DNA from: Celoporthe dispersa
Taxonomy: Eukaryota > Ascomycota > Sordariomycetes > Diaporthales > Cryphonectriaceae
Length of the DNA stretch: 64,000 bases
NCBI GenBank assembly: GCA_016584495.1
Contig: WAID01000007.1
Coordinates: 620,001 to 684,000 of the forward strand
Direction: 5' to 3'
Shown here: positions 42,622 to 54,500 of the stretch, in pieces
How the letters are laid out: the number at the start of each line of letters is the position of its first letter
Position numbering within the stretch: the stretch's first letter is position 1
Position numbers and translations under genes: made by a program
The notes under the pieces: generated by a model
What the model saw: only the letters and a program-made list of their open reading frames with translations
What the model was told of the DNA's origin: nothing
Database searches by the model: none

Positions 42622-45600
42622 AAAAGCCTCACAGAGTGCGGTAGAAGGGGGGCGATAGAAGCCGCACAGGAGTGTTCTGGTTCACTGCAGAGCTCGAGAG
42701 AGGACGCAGGGTGATGTGAGATGGAGGAGGAGGAGGCAGCTTTTTAAGAGAGACTGGCTGGTAGGTGGTATGCTAGAAAAACGCAGGGAAAACTAGTTGG
42801 GTCGAGGAACCTTGCGGATGCAGCTTCCACAGGCTGATCCTGGAGGGTGTGCGTGGGCCTGTCGAGCCTGCTAGTCCTGTGAGGCTTGAAGATCACAGCA
42901 CAGGGGTGGGGGGTCCCACCTGTGGTGGGCGGGATAAGACGACTAAAAAAAATCAACAATTATGGGGACACGCCGGCCGGAGGGTGGCTAGATCGAGAGG
43001 AGTGCGTCTCGAAGGCGAGACCAGAGGTGGAGACCTTGTGACCGAGGAACACGATTGTGTGTGTACCAGTATCCGGAACAGGAGGAGAAGGCGTCGGTCA
43101 GGTGGGAAGATCTGAAAGGTCTCTCGGTCAGCGAGGCTGATCGAGGAAAAGGCAAAAAGAAAACGATTGGGGGTGGGACTGAGGGCCCTCTCGTAGAAAA
43201 CGAGAAAGGAGGGTGGGAAGAAAGGCTAACATGGGATCTAGAAACAGAGTTCGGAAGGCCGGAGAGGGACAAGCGGACGGCCAGTGATGCTTGACTTGAG
43301 CCTAAGCACGAGCACAGCCAGAACCCAGGAGACATGGGAGGGAAAGAAAGGGAAAACCGCAAGGGAAAAAAAAAAAAAAAAAAAAAAGGACATAGAGAGA
43401 GAGAGAGAGGCTAGCCAGCGGCCGTGTCCGAAGCGTGCCTACCCCCAGAGACGGAAACATAAGAAATGACTAAAACGTCTTCAGCATAGTACGTCTTATT
43501 ACCGCATGTACCTGTTGCTAGTAGCGACATAGTGGTTGGCACTCACGACCACCAAGCTCTGCCGAGACAGGTTAAGCTTTTCAGCAAGACGGTCGCAGAT
43601 GTTTGTACATGCATGGCAGCTACTGTGCATCACGACCCGTCGTCGGTGTCCCTTCTGAGAGCCGTAGCGCCTGGTGCCGGTGGAGGTGGATGGATCAAGG
43701 CTGTTGCTGGAGCTTATCTTCTCAGCTGGTCTGGATTGCTTTGGCCAGCTCTATCATGTAACAGGTTCTTCCCTTTTCAGTTGCCATGTGCAATATATCC
43801 TGTCAATGTGGCACGCTGCCGAAAAACGTGCTCTCAATGGACAGCTGCTATGGCACAGCGGTCCTCTGATGGGGTCTAAACCGGCCCGAAGGATCACCGA
43901 GTGCCCCATCCACAAGGCCTTTGATACCACTGCTACCACTACGCACATACTATTAGCAGTATGGTCTTGTGGCATGTGCTGCAGTACTGTGTACACGCAG
44001 GCGGACCTTGGACGTCAGAACGCTCACCCTCCTTCAAGACGCATCCGGTCGTTTTCCAATCAGCCCCAACCTCCTGGTAAGACCGGAGCATCCGGGGCCC
44101 GCCAGCTGCTGATGGCGAGAGAGTAGCCTGCTTGAGACATGGTTGGCTGCATCACGATCCTGCGTCCACCTACCTGTCCTCGAGGGTTGGTTGGCGAAGG
44201 TGGCTTGCTTTGACTGCCTCAATGATTGCCTGGCCTGGCTTGCCTGGGCGGCAGGGAAGAGAGCGTGACCTCTTACCGCTATACTAAGTTTAGATGGTGG
44301 AATGAGTTTTTCCCTCCTCGATTGACGAAACGCCCCCGCACGTGGAGGGTTTGACTACGTTGATCTCTCGTATAAATTTGGTGAATGTGTGTGTCGATAG
44401 AACAAGAAGAGAGAGAGAGAGAGAGAGAAAAAAGGATGGATATTGGCCACTGGCGGATCGAGCCTGCGGATCTGGAAATACTGTACCCACATTGAACTGT
44501 CTACCACAGTACACAATTACTTCTCGAACGAAGGCGCCCCCTGGTCCCTTCCTGCGCCTCCCGCATGCCCCGTCTGTAATGCTTGCCTCTTCTGGCCTCG
44601 GCTAATAGGAGGTGCGCATCCCTGGTGGGTCTCTAAGAGGAAGGACCTCGGGAGTGGGGGCCCTGGCCGGGGTCAGCCACAGCTTCCCCCATATTCAGGA
44701 AGCCAATGAAAACTCGCGACATCCTACACGTGCTGCAACGACAGGACGTCCGCTCTTCTCCACTCTCGACTTCATGCTTGCTTCTGTACCGCATCACCTC
44801 TTGTCTATTGATGCTCACGCACACCACCACATGCATACGCGCACACGCACGCACTGGTACTATTCCTATGCACTATAGCACATACAGATGCGCCTCTTCG
44901 TTTCAGCTACTCCGGGGATCAAGAGACTTGTGTTTGCCCAGACGCCAAGCTGGGCCTCTCCGCGAACTTCGCACGACGGATATCAGACCGATCACAACTT
45001 ACCGTTCTGCCAAGGGGCCACAAAGCTTGACGACGAGCCGCAACATGCCCAATTCGATCTAGGTCGACGGTATTGTGCAGGTCCACGACTTCCGAGTCCC
45101 GTTTTCAGCAACGTTCCCTCGTGCCCAACCGTCTTGAGGCCCGCCGCTGAACCTCTGTTGCCTGTGGTGTCGACCTCAATGGGGCCGTCCTCACCCCGTG
45201 CCTCCTCACCTCTGGAGCAATCCCTGTACCTATGGATATTGCAACAAGATGTCGACGCATCAGGTGCTTCACCGAGCCCACGTTCTTCGGCGTAACTTCG
45301 CCTTGAGACACGGCCGCCCGACTATGCCCCAAGGGCCTCGACTATTTTATATCCACCGCGCGCGTCTTACCAGATGACCGTGGCCAAAAATTGACCGAGC
45401 TCGGTTAGGTCACCGAACACTCGGGTCCGGTGGAAAATGTGAATGCCCCTAGAGAAGGGGGTCCCTGCCTTATTTTGTTGTTTGGTCAGGGACTACTGCA
45501 GCAGCAGGCATCGGAATACGGACGCAACGTGGGCGTCGCGTGCTGCGTTGGCTTATTGCCCCCCTGGGATGGCACATTGTCATGCGCCCCCGCCCCCCTC

Positions 45601-47080
45601 TTCCGGGCTCTCGTTGGTCTTCCGTGAATCCTCTCAAGGGTTACGAAAGTATACTCGCCCTCCTATTCTGGAACTTCGCACTGGCTTCACGGGCGCGCGC
45701 AAGGTCACAGCCACAGCTTCTCATGCCTTCTCACCCCCGTTGCTTTGGTCTACAGCAGTCTTTAATTTTCCCCGCCGATACCCGAACATTCGACCCGGGC
45801 CTGGACGAGTCAGCTCCTTGTGCGGCCTCAATTTGTCCAATTTGGAGTTCTGGATCTGACATAACATGCACGGCAGCACTCTGGCGACCCAATACTTGCA
45901 TCTTGCATTAGTGTCTACCAGGAGCCACAGCCCCTGGCGCGCAGGATGTGCCATGCGAGATTCTCCTACTCCATTTCGAATCTTACTTTGTCTGGCCCCG
46001 TCTTCCCGGATTAATGAATGCAGCAGGTCCATCTCGGCCTGTCCGAGGGCAGATCAATCTCCATTCTGACGAGAATGTTCAGCACCAGGTGAGTTTGCGG
46101 TTGGATATTTCGAGGCATGGCACCACACCTGTGCATGAGTGGGCTTTTGATCGAGCCGCTTCGCGTGATTCACCCGGTAGCTACGTCCGGATCGAGACTT
46201 GTCGGCGGGGACTCTAGTTCGTCGGGGGCGTTGCTTTTTATGCAAGTAAGCTGACTTTCCCCCCTCCTGCTGCTATATTCTCCATGCATGCGTAGCCGCG
46301 AAGCGCGAACAAAGCATCTCGTAAAAGTGTCGTCGCCAGGCCCGCCCTTTTCCAGCCAGCCCCGGGGCTTAGATACAGGATGGGTCTGAGGCACATTTCA
46401 AGTGGGCTTCACTCAGTTAGTCTTTCTTTCAGTCCACCGCGGCGGATAGTTCGAGGCTCAGAGCATCTCGCAATCAACTTTGTTGGCGAGCCGTGACTCC
46501 TCGTCTAGTATAACATGGTGCTCCGCTCGAGGACTCACCCGGGGAGAGGGGGGGGGCTGCTTACCCCATAGGTCCTACAGAACGGCTGTGCATTCCCGGA
46601 TATGGTGTAAGTGATGCTGTTCTGCCGGTACTTGTCACGAACGACTTCAGAAGCGAAGCCCTGATCGCAGTACGGCGGGTGCGTGTTGTCTATTCGGCAG
46701 AAGTTGTCTGTCTCCTATAAATCGATAGGCTCAAGCACAGCATACAGAGCCCAGGCCTGCGTGCTGGCCGTGGTCGGAGTTTACCTGGAGCGAACGAGGA
46801 CACTGTAGCCGTCCCACGGTCTATCAGAAAACCCTCTCCTGTCCTATGCTGCGTGCTATTTTGTCTTCTCCCAGTTGAGATGGTCTCCAGGCGAGGGCTT
46901 TTTAACGCCCTTGTCGTGATGAGTGTAGACGGAGGACATTTCCAGCCTGCACGCTGAATCTGATGTCTCAAAGCTCGATGTCAAACTTTGCTAGAGGTTC
47001 AACAGCCCAGGAGCGGTCGATCGATTCGAGGCAGGCCCCAAAAGCCATTAGGCACAAGCCGTTTCGCCGGTTATCAACGC
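42622..47080. other. Long gene-free interval
   Basis: About 4.5 kb without a supportable coding sequence. Open frames are at most ~150 codons and lack motifs, hydrophobic patterning or splice partners. It holds a poly-A tract (43366-43387), a (GA)n tract (43394-43410), another GA tract near 44408-44428, and CA-rich sequence near 44815-44850. The left part is probably MFS promoter and leader. Confidence 0.5.
43366..43387. repeat. Poly-A tract
   Basis: Uninterrupted run of about 22 A followed shortly by (GA)n. No element with a 3' poly-A tail (LINE/SINE-like) could be recognised next to it. Confidence 0.9.
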
Positions 47081-48491
47081 CTAGTCGCTGTGGTTCCCAT
47101 CGTCCAGCGCCTCGTCCTCATCCGGCCTGTCCTCGTGCTCCTCGAGCTCGTCCTGGTCCTCCTCGGCCTCGCCGTCGTCCTGGTCCTCTTCATCCTCGTC
47201 CTCTTCCTCATCCTCCTGTGCTTCCGCCTCGTCCTCGTCCTCGTCGGGCACGGACTCGGGGTCAGAGGCGTCATTGAGCTCGTCATCGACATCCACGCTC
47301 GCTCCGCCCTCGCCGGTGCCGTCTGTCCTGGCCTTTTTTGCACGGTGCTTGCCTCCTGCCGCCGAATCGGCCACAGAGTTCACCGTGGTGTCGCCACCGG
47401 CCATCGTAATGTCGCCGTCCGTCCCTGCCATCGATATATCGGCATCGGCTCCGTCCGAACCCTTGGTCACCTTCTTGGAGGCGGCTACCTTCTTGCGGTA
47501 AGCCGAGCGCTTGGTCGTTTGTGTTTCATTAAACTCTGCACCGCAGGTCAGTCAGCCAGCCAGCCGGGTAAGCGCTCGTATGCAGGTAGCGAGACGTGGT
47601 AGACGAGACCGCGAGTAAAGGAGGTCAGGGGGGAGATTGGCGCACTGGCAAACTCGGCCTCTACGCGCTCGCGCATAAACCCGTACTCTATATCGTCGAG
47701 CGCCCGGAACACGTCGGAGGGCATAATCGTCTTCTTGTTCTGGAGCGCCGTGACTTCGTTGGCCCTATGTGCGCGTGTCCGATGTGTCAGCTCGCCCGCC
47801 CGCCCGCGCAGCTACCTGTAGAGTTTTATATGTGTGATAGGTGACGGGACATACGCATTTGCGAGGTGATTTATAAAGACCGTCGCGCTCTTGGTCATGG
47901 CGAGGATCGCGTTTGCTTGTATCTGGGTGTTGGGCGGGAGGACGCCCTTGGCGAGGCGGGTGATGATGGATTTTGGTAGTTGTAGCTCCTGGTAGGAGGG
48001 AGAAAAGGCGCCGTGTTAGCGGGTGCGCTTGTTCCCTGCCCGTGGGAAAGGTGTTTTCTATCCATGCATACCTCGATCGGAATGGTAACGGCCTCCTTCG
48101 GGTGACCGCCAGGGCCGCCGCCCTTCTCCTCCTTCTCCTTGCCCTTATCCGACGACGGGGTCGTCTGCGCCGCGCCGCCGCCGCCGACAGAAGGCACCGA
48201 TGCGGACGCCGACCCGGACCTGGGATTGAAGCTCGCACCGTCTGCGCTGTGGGCGGAGCCGGGCGGGGGCAGGCTCGGGGGCGGCATGGAGGTGTCCATG
48301 GCTGGGAGGGCGAGGGCAGACGAGGGGGCTGGCTTGGGCGTCGGCGTGGAGATGGCTGCCGGGGTGGGAGGGTCGTCTTCTACCGGTATGAATCTTGCGG
48401 TCGAGGAGGCTGCTGCCGCTGGCGCCAGTGGTGCTCGAGCGTGTGCTGCTTCTCCACCCCTGCGGGCCGGGTCGCTCTTGCGCGGCGGCAT
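47081..48491 (-). CDS. DPB4: Histone-fold protein, DNA polymerase epsilon subunit Dpb4/POLE3-like
   Basis: Histone-fold subunit of the replicative DNA polymerase epsilon and of ISW2/CHRAC-type remodellers, acting in the nucleus. Four exons: 48072-48491, 47855-47988, 47646-47764 and 47081-47535, with introns of 83, 90 and 110 bp; the CGCTAAC branch site is clear in the first. 375 residues. The histone fold starts after a ~140-residue Ser/Pro-rich N-terminus: ELQLPKSIITRLAKGVLPPN, then AILAMTKSATVFINHLANAA, NEVTALQNKKTIMPSDVFRA and LDDIEYGFMRERVEAEFAKF. The NETQTTKRSAYRKK segment follows. The C-terminus is a long Asp/Glu tract, as in Dpb4 orthologues of filamentous fungi. Phases agree at every junction. 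The N-terminal extension is long for the family. Confidence 0.9.
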
Positions 48492-50499
48492 GGTGTTCGT
48501 GGCTCGATCAGCAGTGGTCTCTTGTCGTGGTAGTAGGGGCGATGGCGGCGGTAGTTGGCGTCGCAAGCAGGCGGGCAGAGCGCGCGCAGAGCAAGAGAAG
48601 GAGGGGGAGGGGCGAGGTGCCAAGAGGGCTTAGGGTCCTCGCACTATCGGCACGATTGCAGAGACGAGCAGGTAATAGTTGTCTATAGCTGGGACGAAGG
48701 TGTGATCTGCAGGCTGGAGCAGTCAATTGTAGGAATGAACGCAGCCGGCGCAGATCGATGTCGTAAGGAGGTGGGCACTGAGATGATTGAGGCTGTGGAG
48801 AACAATCCAAAGTCGACTGCCCGCTGCGGTGCGGAAAATTTACAGAAGCTTTGGGTACAGCAACGCGACGCGCCTGGGAGAGTAGGTAGTCGGCAGGGGG
48901 GGCAGGGGGGGCAGGGGCCTAACGCGTAGAGAGGACGCCTCCAAGTTACCATGCACGCCATAGCGAGGTCGGTCACACAGTACCAAGCTGCTGAGGTCAG
49001 CAAGTGCCCTGTAGCCTCTCCACAATCCTCGCTATGGTATAGGCTTAAGTACTTAAGTACTCAACTCCCTATTCTCCTTCTCCTCCTTCTCCCTTTCCTC
49101 TTTTCCTTGTCATTAAGATGCAGCATACATCAATCTGGGGACATTCCAAGGTCTCACTGCAGCCATTACATGCGAGGTAGCTAGCGTGTTGAGCCTAGCG
49201 AGGTCTAGAAAGCCAAGTCTTCTGAATCAATAACCGTCTCCCCCCCTCCCCCCTTCTGCTCGCAAAAATAGAATGGCAAGAGGAAATATTCACTTGGTGG
49301 TGACGTGCTTCAAGACAGGTGGTGTAACTCCACATGACAGGTAACTCGATCTCCCATAGAAGGGATGGAGGAACCAAAGTCACCCGTCTTGAGGTAGGCT
49401 GGCTGTGTATCTAGGTACCGCTCGACGAGTGAGTGGACAATGTTCTCAATGCGCGTCAGGGGGAGTTGACAGTACTCGATCCTCTCCCGTATATATAAGA
49501 TCTGCTTTCATGTTTATTGCTGCCTGTACCGAGCCGAACATATATATATGTATATACTTATACAGAGCGAACAGACCCCACGTCCAGCTGTGGCGAGCTG
49601 TCGTGAGCTCTCACTCCTCCAAAACCTGCGCACGTACGGTGCTACCCGGAGACATCATCTTTGGGTGCTAGTGACGCACGCAGACAAGGGACAAGAGCCC
49701 AGCCAAAGTACCGAGATACAGGAACGCAGCACGCCAGGTAAGCTAGGAGGGAGCATTTTGCACGCACAAAAACTTGTAGAAGAAATCAGACATGCCACCC
49801 GCCCGCTCTTGATCCCACCCTGTAAGTATTTGGGTATATCCGTCACACTTGTTCTCCCTCTCGTGACTTCATGAACACATAAGGAAAAAGATAAAAGAAG
49901 GGGAGAGCGACTCCAGTGTTGAATTTCATTTGAAAAGGTTCCAGATTGCGCGCTGCCGTCCCACCTGGAGATGGCCTTAGGGTATGGGTGATGTATGTCC
50001 AGGATCAAATAGTGAGATGAGAGACAGAGGTGGTTTCATGGTACAGTAATACCAAACGGCTGTGTTCCGCCGCACGCTGTGGCACGGCACCACAAAACTG
50101 AGACGTGGCGGTGGCAAACCCCTCGTGTTCAAGATCTCCCCATAAGGTGTGTTGGACTTCGACTGCCAGAACGACAGGAGGGTTTTTGGGTGCTGACGGC
50201 TGACCGCCGACGAGTAATCCTAGGCTTCTCCTCCCGAGTGTGAGAAGCTTCTTGAGCCAAGGTCGACGTCACTGCAGGGACGATGTTTCCCGACTTGTCT
50301 TTGCAGGATCGAAATCCCTGGATATCGATGCGAACACTCGTCCGTCCGAACTTGACGTCTCGTCTGATGTTGAGCGATTATGACACACGATGAGACCGGC
50401 TCAATTGAGATGACCCATATCGCTGCGAACCACGGTCGATTCTGTCGCCAGCGTTTCTTGTGTTTGGCGTCTCATGTGACCGAATCAATTGTGGGGTTT
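48492..50499. other. Intergenic, nothing coding seen
   Basis: Promoter of the Dpb4-like gene and 3' flank of the membrane-protein gene. Contains an overlapping TTAAGTAC tandem near 49043-49060 and a short TATATA stretch near 49541-49557. No gene supported. Confidence 0.55.
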
Positions 50500-51583
50500 T
50501 CAGCCGATGGCGCGCCCTATCTCGTCTGGTCGGACGAGGGGTCGTGGGGATAGGCCTCCATTCCCATCAGGCCAGTCTTTCGAGAGCGAGAGCCGCGGCG
50601 GTGGCGGCGATGAGATGGAGCAACCTCTGGAGCGGCTCTGGTAGCCCTCGTGTGAGTACCTGTAGTCGTCCGCGTCGGAGTAGCGGACCCCCTCCCTAAG
50701 CCTGTGCAGGCTGGAGCTCGACCTCGAGCTCTTGTGCCGCGTATGTGCCTGCTGTGGAGCGCGCGGCGGCTTGTAGAGCCGGGGAGCCCTGGCGCCTGGG
50801 GCTCTGGATGAAGGGGACGTCGCCGGGGATGGTCTCGTCCGTCAGGCCCTCTCTGGCGTTCGGGGCCCTGGCCTGGATGGGAGTGAAGGGCAGCTCCTTG
50901 TCGAAGCTCGTCTTGCCGCCGTCCCAACTGCTCTGCCCGTAGTGGCCGGGCGTCGAAGGTGACCTGGCCCACTGCTCCTCGGACCTGCGGGCGTACACGA
51001 TCACGCTGGGCGGCTTCTTGGCCGAGCTGGTCGACTCCTGCTTCTGGTGGCCCCTGCTGTTCTGCTCGGATGACGAGGGGGGCGCGACAGAGCGCTGTGT
51101 ACCGTCTCCGAGCCCTTTCTCGCTGTGATGGCCCTTCCAGGTCTCGATCTCGTCATCTCCGATGGGCGTGATACCGCGCCCGAACAGTCTTGAGCGTCTT
51201 CGCCGGTATCGCAAACAGGCCCAGATTCCTCCGGCGATCATGATGAGGCCGACGGTGGACAAGACCGTGCTGAGGATGATGACAGTCGACCGGTTTCCGC
51301 CGCCGGATCCGCCTTGGCTGTCCCCTATGCTTGTGGTCGTTGATGCTACCGCTGCGCTGCTGCTACTTGTGGATGTAAAGCCCCTGCTTGAGACGGAGGT
51401 GAGGGTAGATGTGTAGGAGGTCTGCGCAGCGACTGTGGTAGATGTTGCCCTGGTGGTGGACGTTGCAGCGGTCGTGCTCACGACCGAAAGTGTCGGTACT
51501 GCAGGGACCGAGGATGGCACATCGCTTGGACCTGCTGTCGAGTCGCTCCCAAGTTGGGAGGCGGGCGGATCTTGAAGACTCAT
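50500..51583 (-). CDS. Ser/Thr-rich single-pass membrane protein (wall-sensor-like), frameshifted and 5'-incomplete
   Basis: A Ser/Thr-rich extracellular stalk (residues ~1-95), a TM helix (STVIILSTVLSTVGLIMIAGGIWACL), a basic stop-transfer (RYRRRRSR) and a long cytoplasmic tail. This Mid2/WSC-like layout suggests a cell-wall or surface sensor. No Cys-rich ectodomain or signal peptide is seen in this exon. The frame is open upstream of the first ATG to a possible acceptor near 51598-51607, so a 5' exon carrying the signal peptide probably exists in 51.6-52.2 kb but could not be fixed. The tail frame breaks in the GGGG run at 50798-50801: beyond it the coherent frame gives APRLYKPPRAPQQ, then HRLREGVRYSDADDYRYSHE, ending at TGA 50500-50502. 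Removing one base from the run joins the two parts. Confidence 0.7.
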
Positions 51584-54500
51584 GAGAGCACCGTGGGCCT
51601 GCTCTACAGCATAGAGTCAGGGTAGAAACGCCTGCATAGAGCCGTATATCTCTGAAGATGCTGTCCAGGTTTCGATCGAGGCTGCGGCACCAAGCACCCA
51701 CTTTATTGTGTGGCCATTGGGCATCGAACTAATATACTGTCTCGTCAATATCATGAGTCCTGCCAGTGTGTGCCGTCCTGGATCTCAGAGCGGCCTGCAA
51801 CAACACACAAAAAGTAATCAACATGTCGCGAGAACTTGTGAATCGTGTTGGCCCAGCACAATATTATCGTGTAGATAAAGAAGGATACCGTGCCGCACCC
51901 CTCGATAGCCAAAAGAGTATCAGATAGACCACCACCAACATATCAGGTCGGCTGCCGATGGAGGATCACGGTCCCTTTTCTTGAGTATCACACCACAAGG
52001 CCGCCTTGTGGTTTAGGCACACCCTCCTCCGCTCGGCAGGAAGACGGTGACACAATCAGGGAATAATATGCAGACAACACGGACAGAGGAACGATGAGCA
52101 GACGTGGAGCATGAAAGGAAGTAGCAAGACTAACCAACTGAGCCAGTAATAGTCCTCGAAGGTGTGTCTTTGTCCCCTTCACTGGATGAAAGGGGGCCGG
52201 ACGATATTGTGGTGAGAGGGGAGAAGAAAACGAGTGGAAGATCCGGGTGCGGCTGCGTTCAGATCAGGAAGAAATGATTGTGTCGTGAAGAGGTTCGACC
52301 TTGGGCCCGGCACAGCAGTGGTTCTCCAGGGCAGGACAGGGCAGGGCAAGGTGCCTCTATTAGACCTTTCCAACCATCTGAGGTGGCGAGGCGAGCGATG
52401 TATAATCAACCACCTGCGTAAGCCGTGTAAGTGTCATATAAGGTTGGGTATAACAAGTAAGAGCCTGACAGGGTCGACCCGGGCACCGAAGTGGTGTCGA
52501 GGAGGAGGAGGAACTACTTAGTATCCCACACACCTTCCAGCCTGCCACAGCACGCACGGTGGGTGTGAAGCCGGGCAGGTCGGTGTGTTTTGGGGGGGAG
52601 CGTTGGCTCTGAACAGTATAAGTATCCTGCGTGAGGAAGGGAGAGGGAGGGGCAAGCACCATCAGCCAAGTCCTTTGGCTGTTTCAATAGAGGGGAGCTC
52701 GCGAGGTGGTGCGGCGGTGGGGAACCCTGTGGGATGCCCCCTGTATCGTAGTGCTATGTACTGTGTGCGTATCGTGCCTGCTATTATAGCGCCACACAGT
52801 ACCTGGCAAGTACCATAACGCTACCACACCTAGTATTGTTAGATTAACGCCGCTAACAGGTATGGAATTCTCCTTCCAGTCTAGCGGCAGGGCCAGGGAA
52901 TAAGATATTCTCTCACGCTCGTGCTGTCAAACCAGATCCGACCGGCTTCTGGTTGTTGCTATCGGTATCCAATGAGGCTTTGGGTGCTCTGGTGGGTGGC
53001 AGCTCTCACATTGCCACCAGTCTGATCTCTTGATGGGCAGAAATTCGGTTTCTCTTCTACCTCCAAAGCAGCACCACGGGTCGGCCTTGTACATCCCCTG
53101 TAAAATGTGTCCAGAGGTAGAAACGATGAAGCCGTTTATCCTAAGCCGGCACAGACCCTCTCTGACGCGTGAAGGATTGACAAATAGCAAGGATAGACCT
53201 GGGTCCCTTTGAATGGACCCCCCCCCGGCGATCCGATCAGAGAGGCGTAAGTCTCTCGCACCCGTGAGATGGCTTGCGGTCGGTCGGTTCCACAACACCT
53301 CAGGGCCCAGATGCGAGACTTGCACCGAACAATCCTCAATCCGACTTGTCGAGACCGTCATTGCATTCCCCCTTGGGCACGACCCGTCCTCTCGCCCGCC
53401 ACTACAGCTCCTGAGAATACCCCATTTGGGCCTGTGGCTTGATGACTGAGGGTGTTCAGGGGAGCCAATGTCTGCCTCTGCCTGAGGGATCTGGAGCATG
53501 CAGGTCGGTGACAAGCTGGTGGGCTAGCTGCTTCGGTCAAAGACCGCCGAGGATGCCAGGTATAGGCGGTGCCAGGTGGCATCGCATCCGCGCCGTGTGC
53601 CAGCAGCAGCTAGATCAGCTGGCAGGTGGAAGTGCCTGCAGCTGAGGTCGCATATGTAATTTTAATGCCACGGCCAATGGCAGACTCCAGTGACAACTCG
53701 AGCCTTTTTTTCTTTTTTTTTTCTTGCTTCCTCTCTGCAACCCCGCTGTATGTCATGCGGGACACGTCCCACGACCCAGATTGGGAACACCGATGCGAGG
53801 GGCCCAAGCAGCAGGAGCAGCAGTAGTATTGGAGCGCAATATCAAAAAAAAGATAATAGTACCGCCGAGATGGTGGAGCAGCGGATCTCTCTGTGTGGCT
53901 CTTTGCAGCCTCGACCGGGAGGGTGTGCGTCAGATGCGAGGGGCCCTCGTGGTGCCTGACCGGATGTTGCTGCTGGTGGATGGGTAATGAGGAGCCTGAA
54001 GATTCAGCCTGCACGTACGGAGCAGCTGCAGAGAGAGTGTGTGAACCGCCCCGTTGCAGGTACGCCAGCCACGCACGCCGCTGCACCAGCCAACAGCCTC
54101 ATTCACCGACTACCCACCTCCCATGTATTTACGTAGTATATGATAGCTCACAGATCACGCCGTGGCCGGAGAAAGCTGCGAGGCGAGCCCAGCTTGGCTG
54201 TCGTCTATGCCTCAGACATCAGCCGCATTCGGTCTGACGGCAGGAAGACCACCGCACTTCTCACAAAGAAGCCCCAGCCATAACCATCCAGGCGGCTTGA
54301 TGCTGCTGTTGGGACAAGGTGACTCCTTCCTCCTCATCAGAGAAAACAGGTATGTGTGCGCATGGACAATGGCGGTGACCAGGTAGCGGAAACGACTGAA
54401 GCCATCGCCTAGCCTTCAATGCGCCGTGCCATCTGCTTCCTCTCCTGATGATGCCAGATGAGGTAAGGGGACAGCCCTCTGTTCGTGACCGGACGGGATA

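Noticed and set aside
51988..52182. Possible signal-peptide exon for the Ser/Thr-rich membrane protein (KGTKTHLRGLLLAQL)
   Set aside because: The frame begins with GTG, not ATG, and no chain of splice sites to the 51.58 kb exon could be established.
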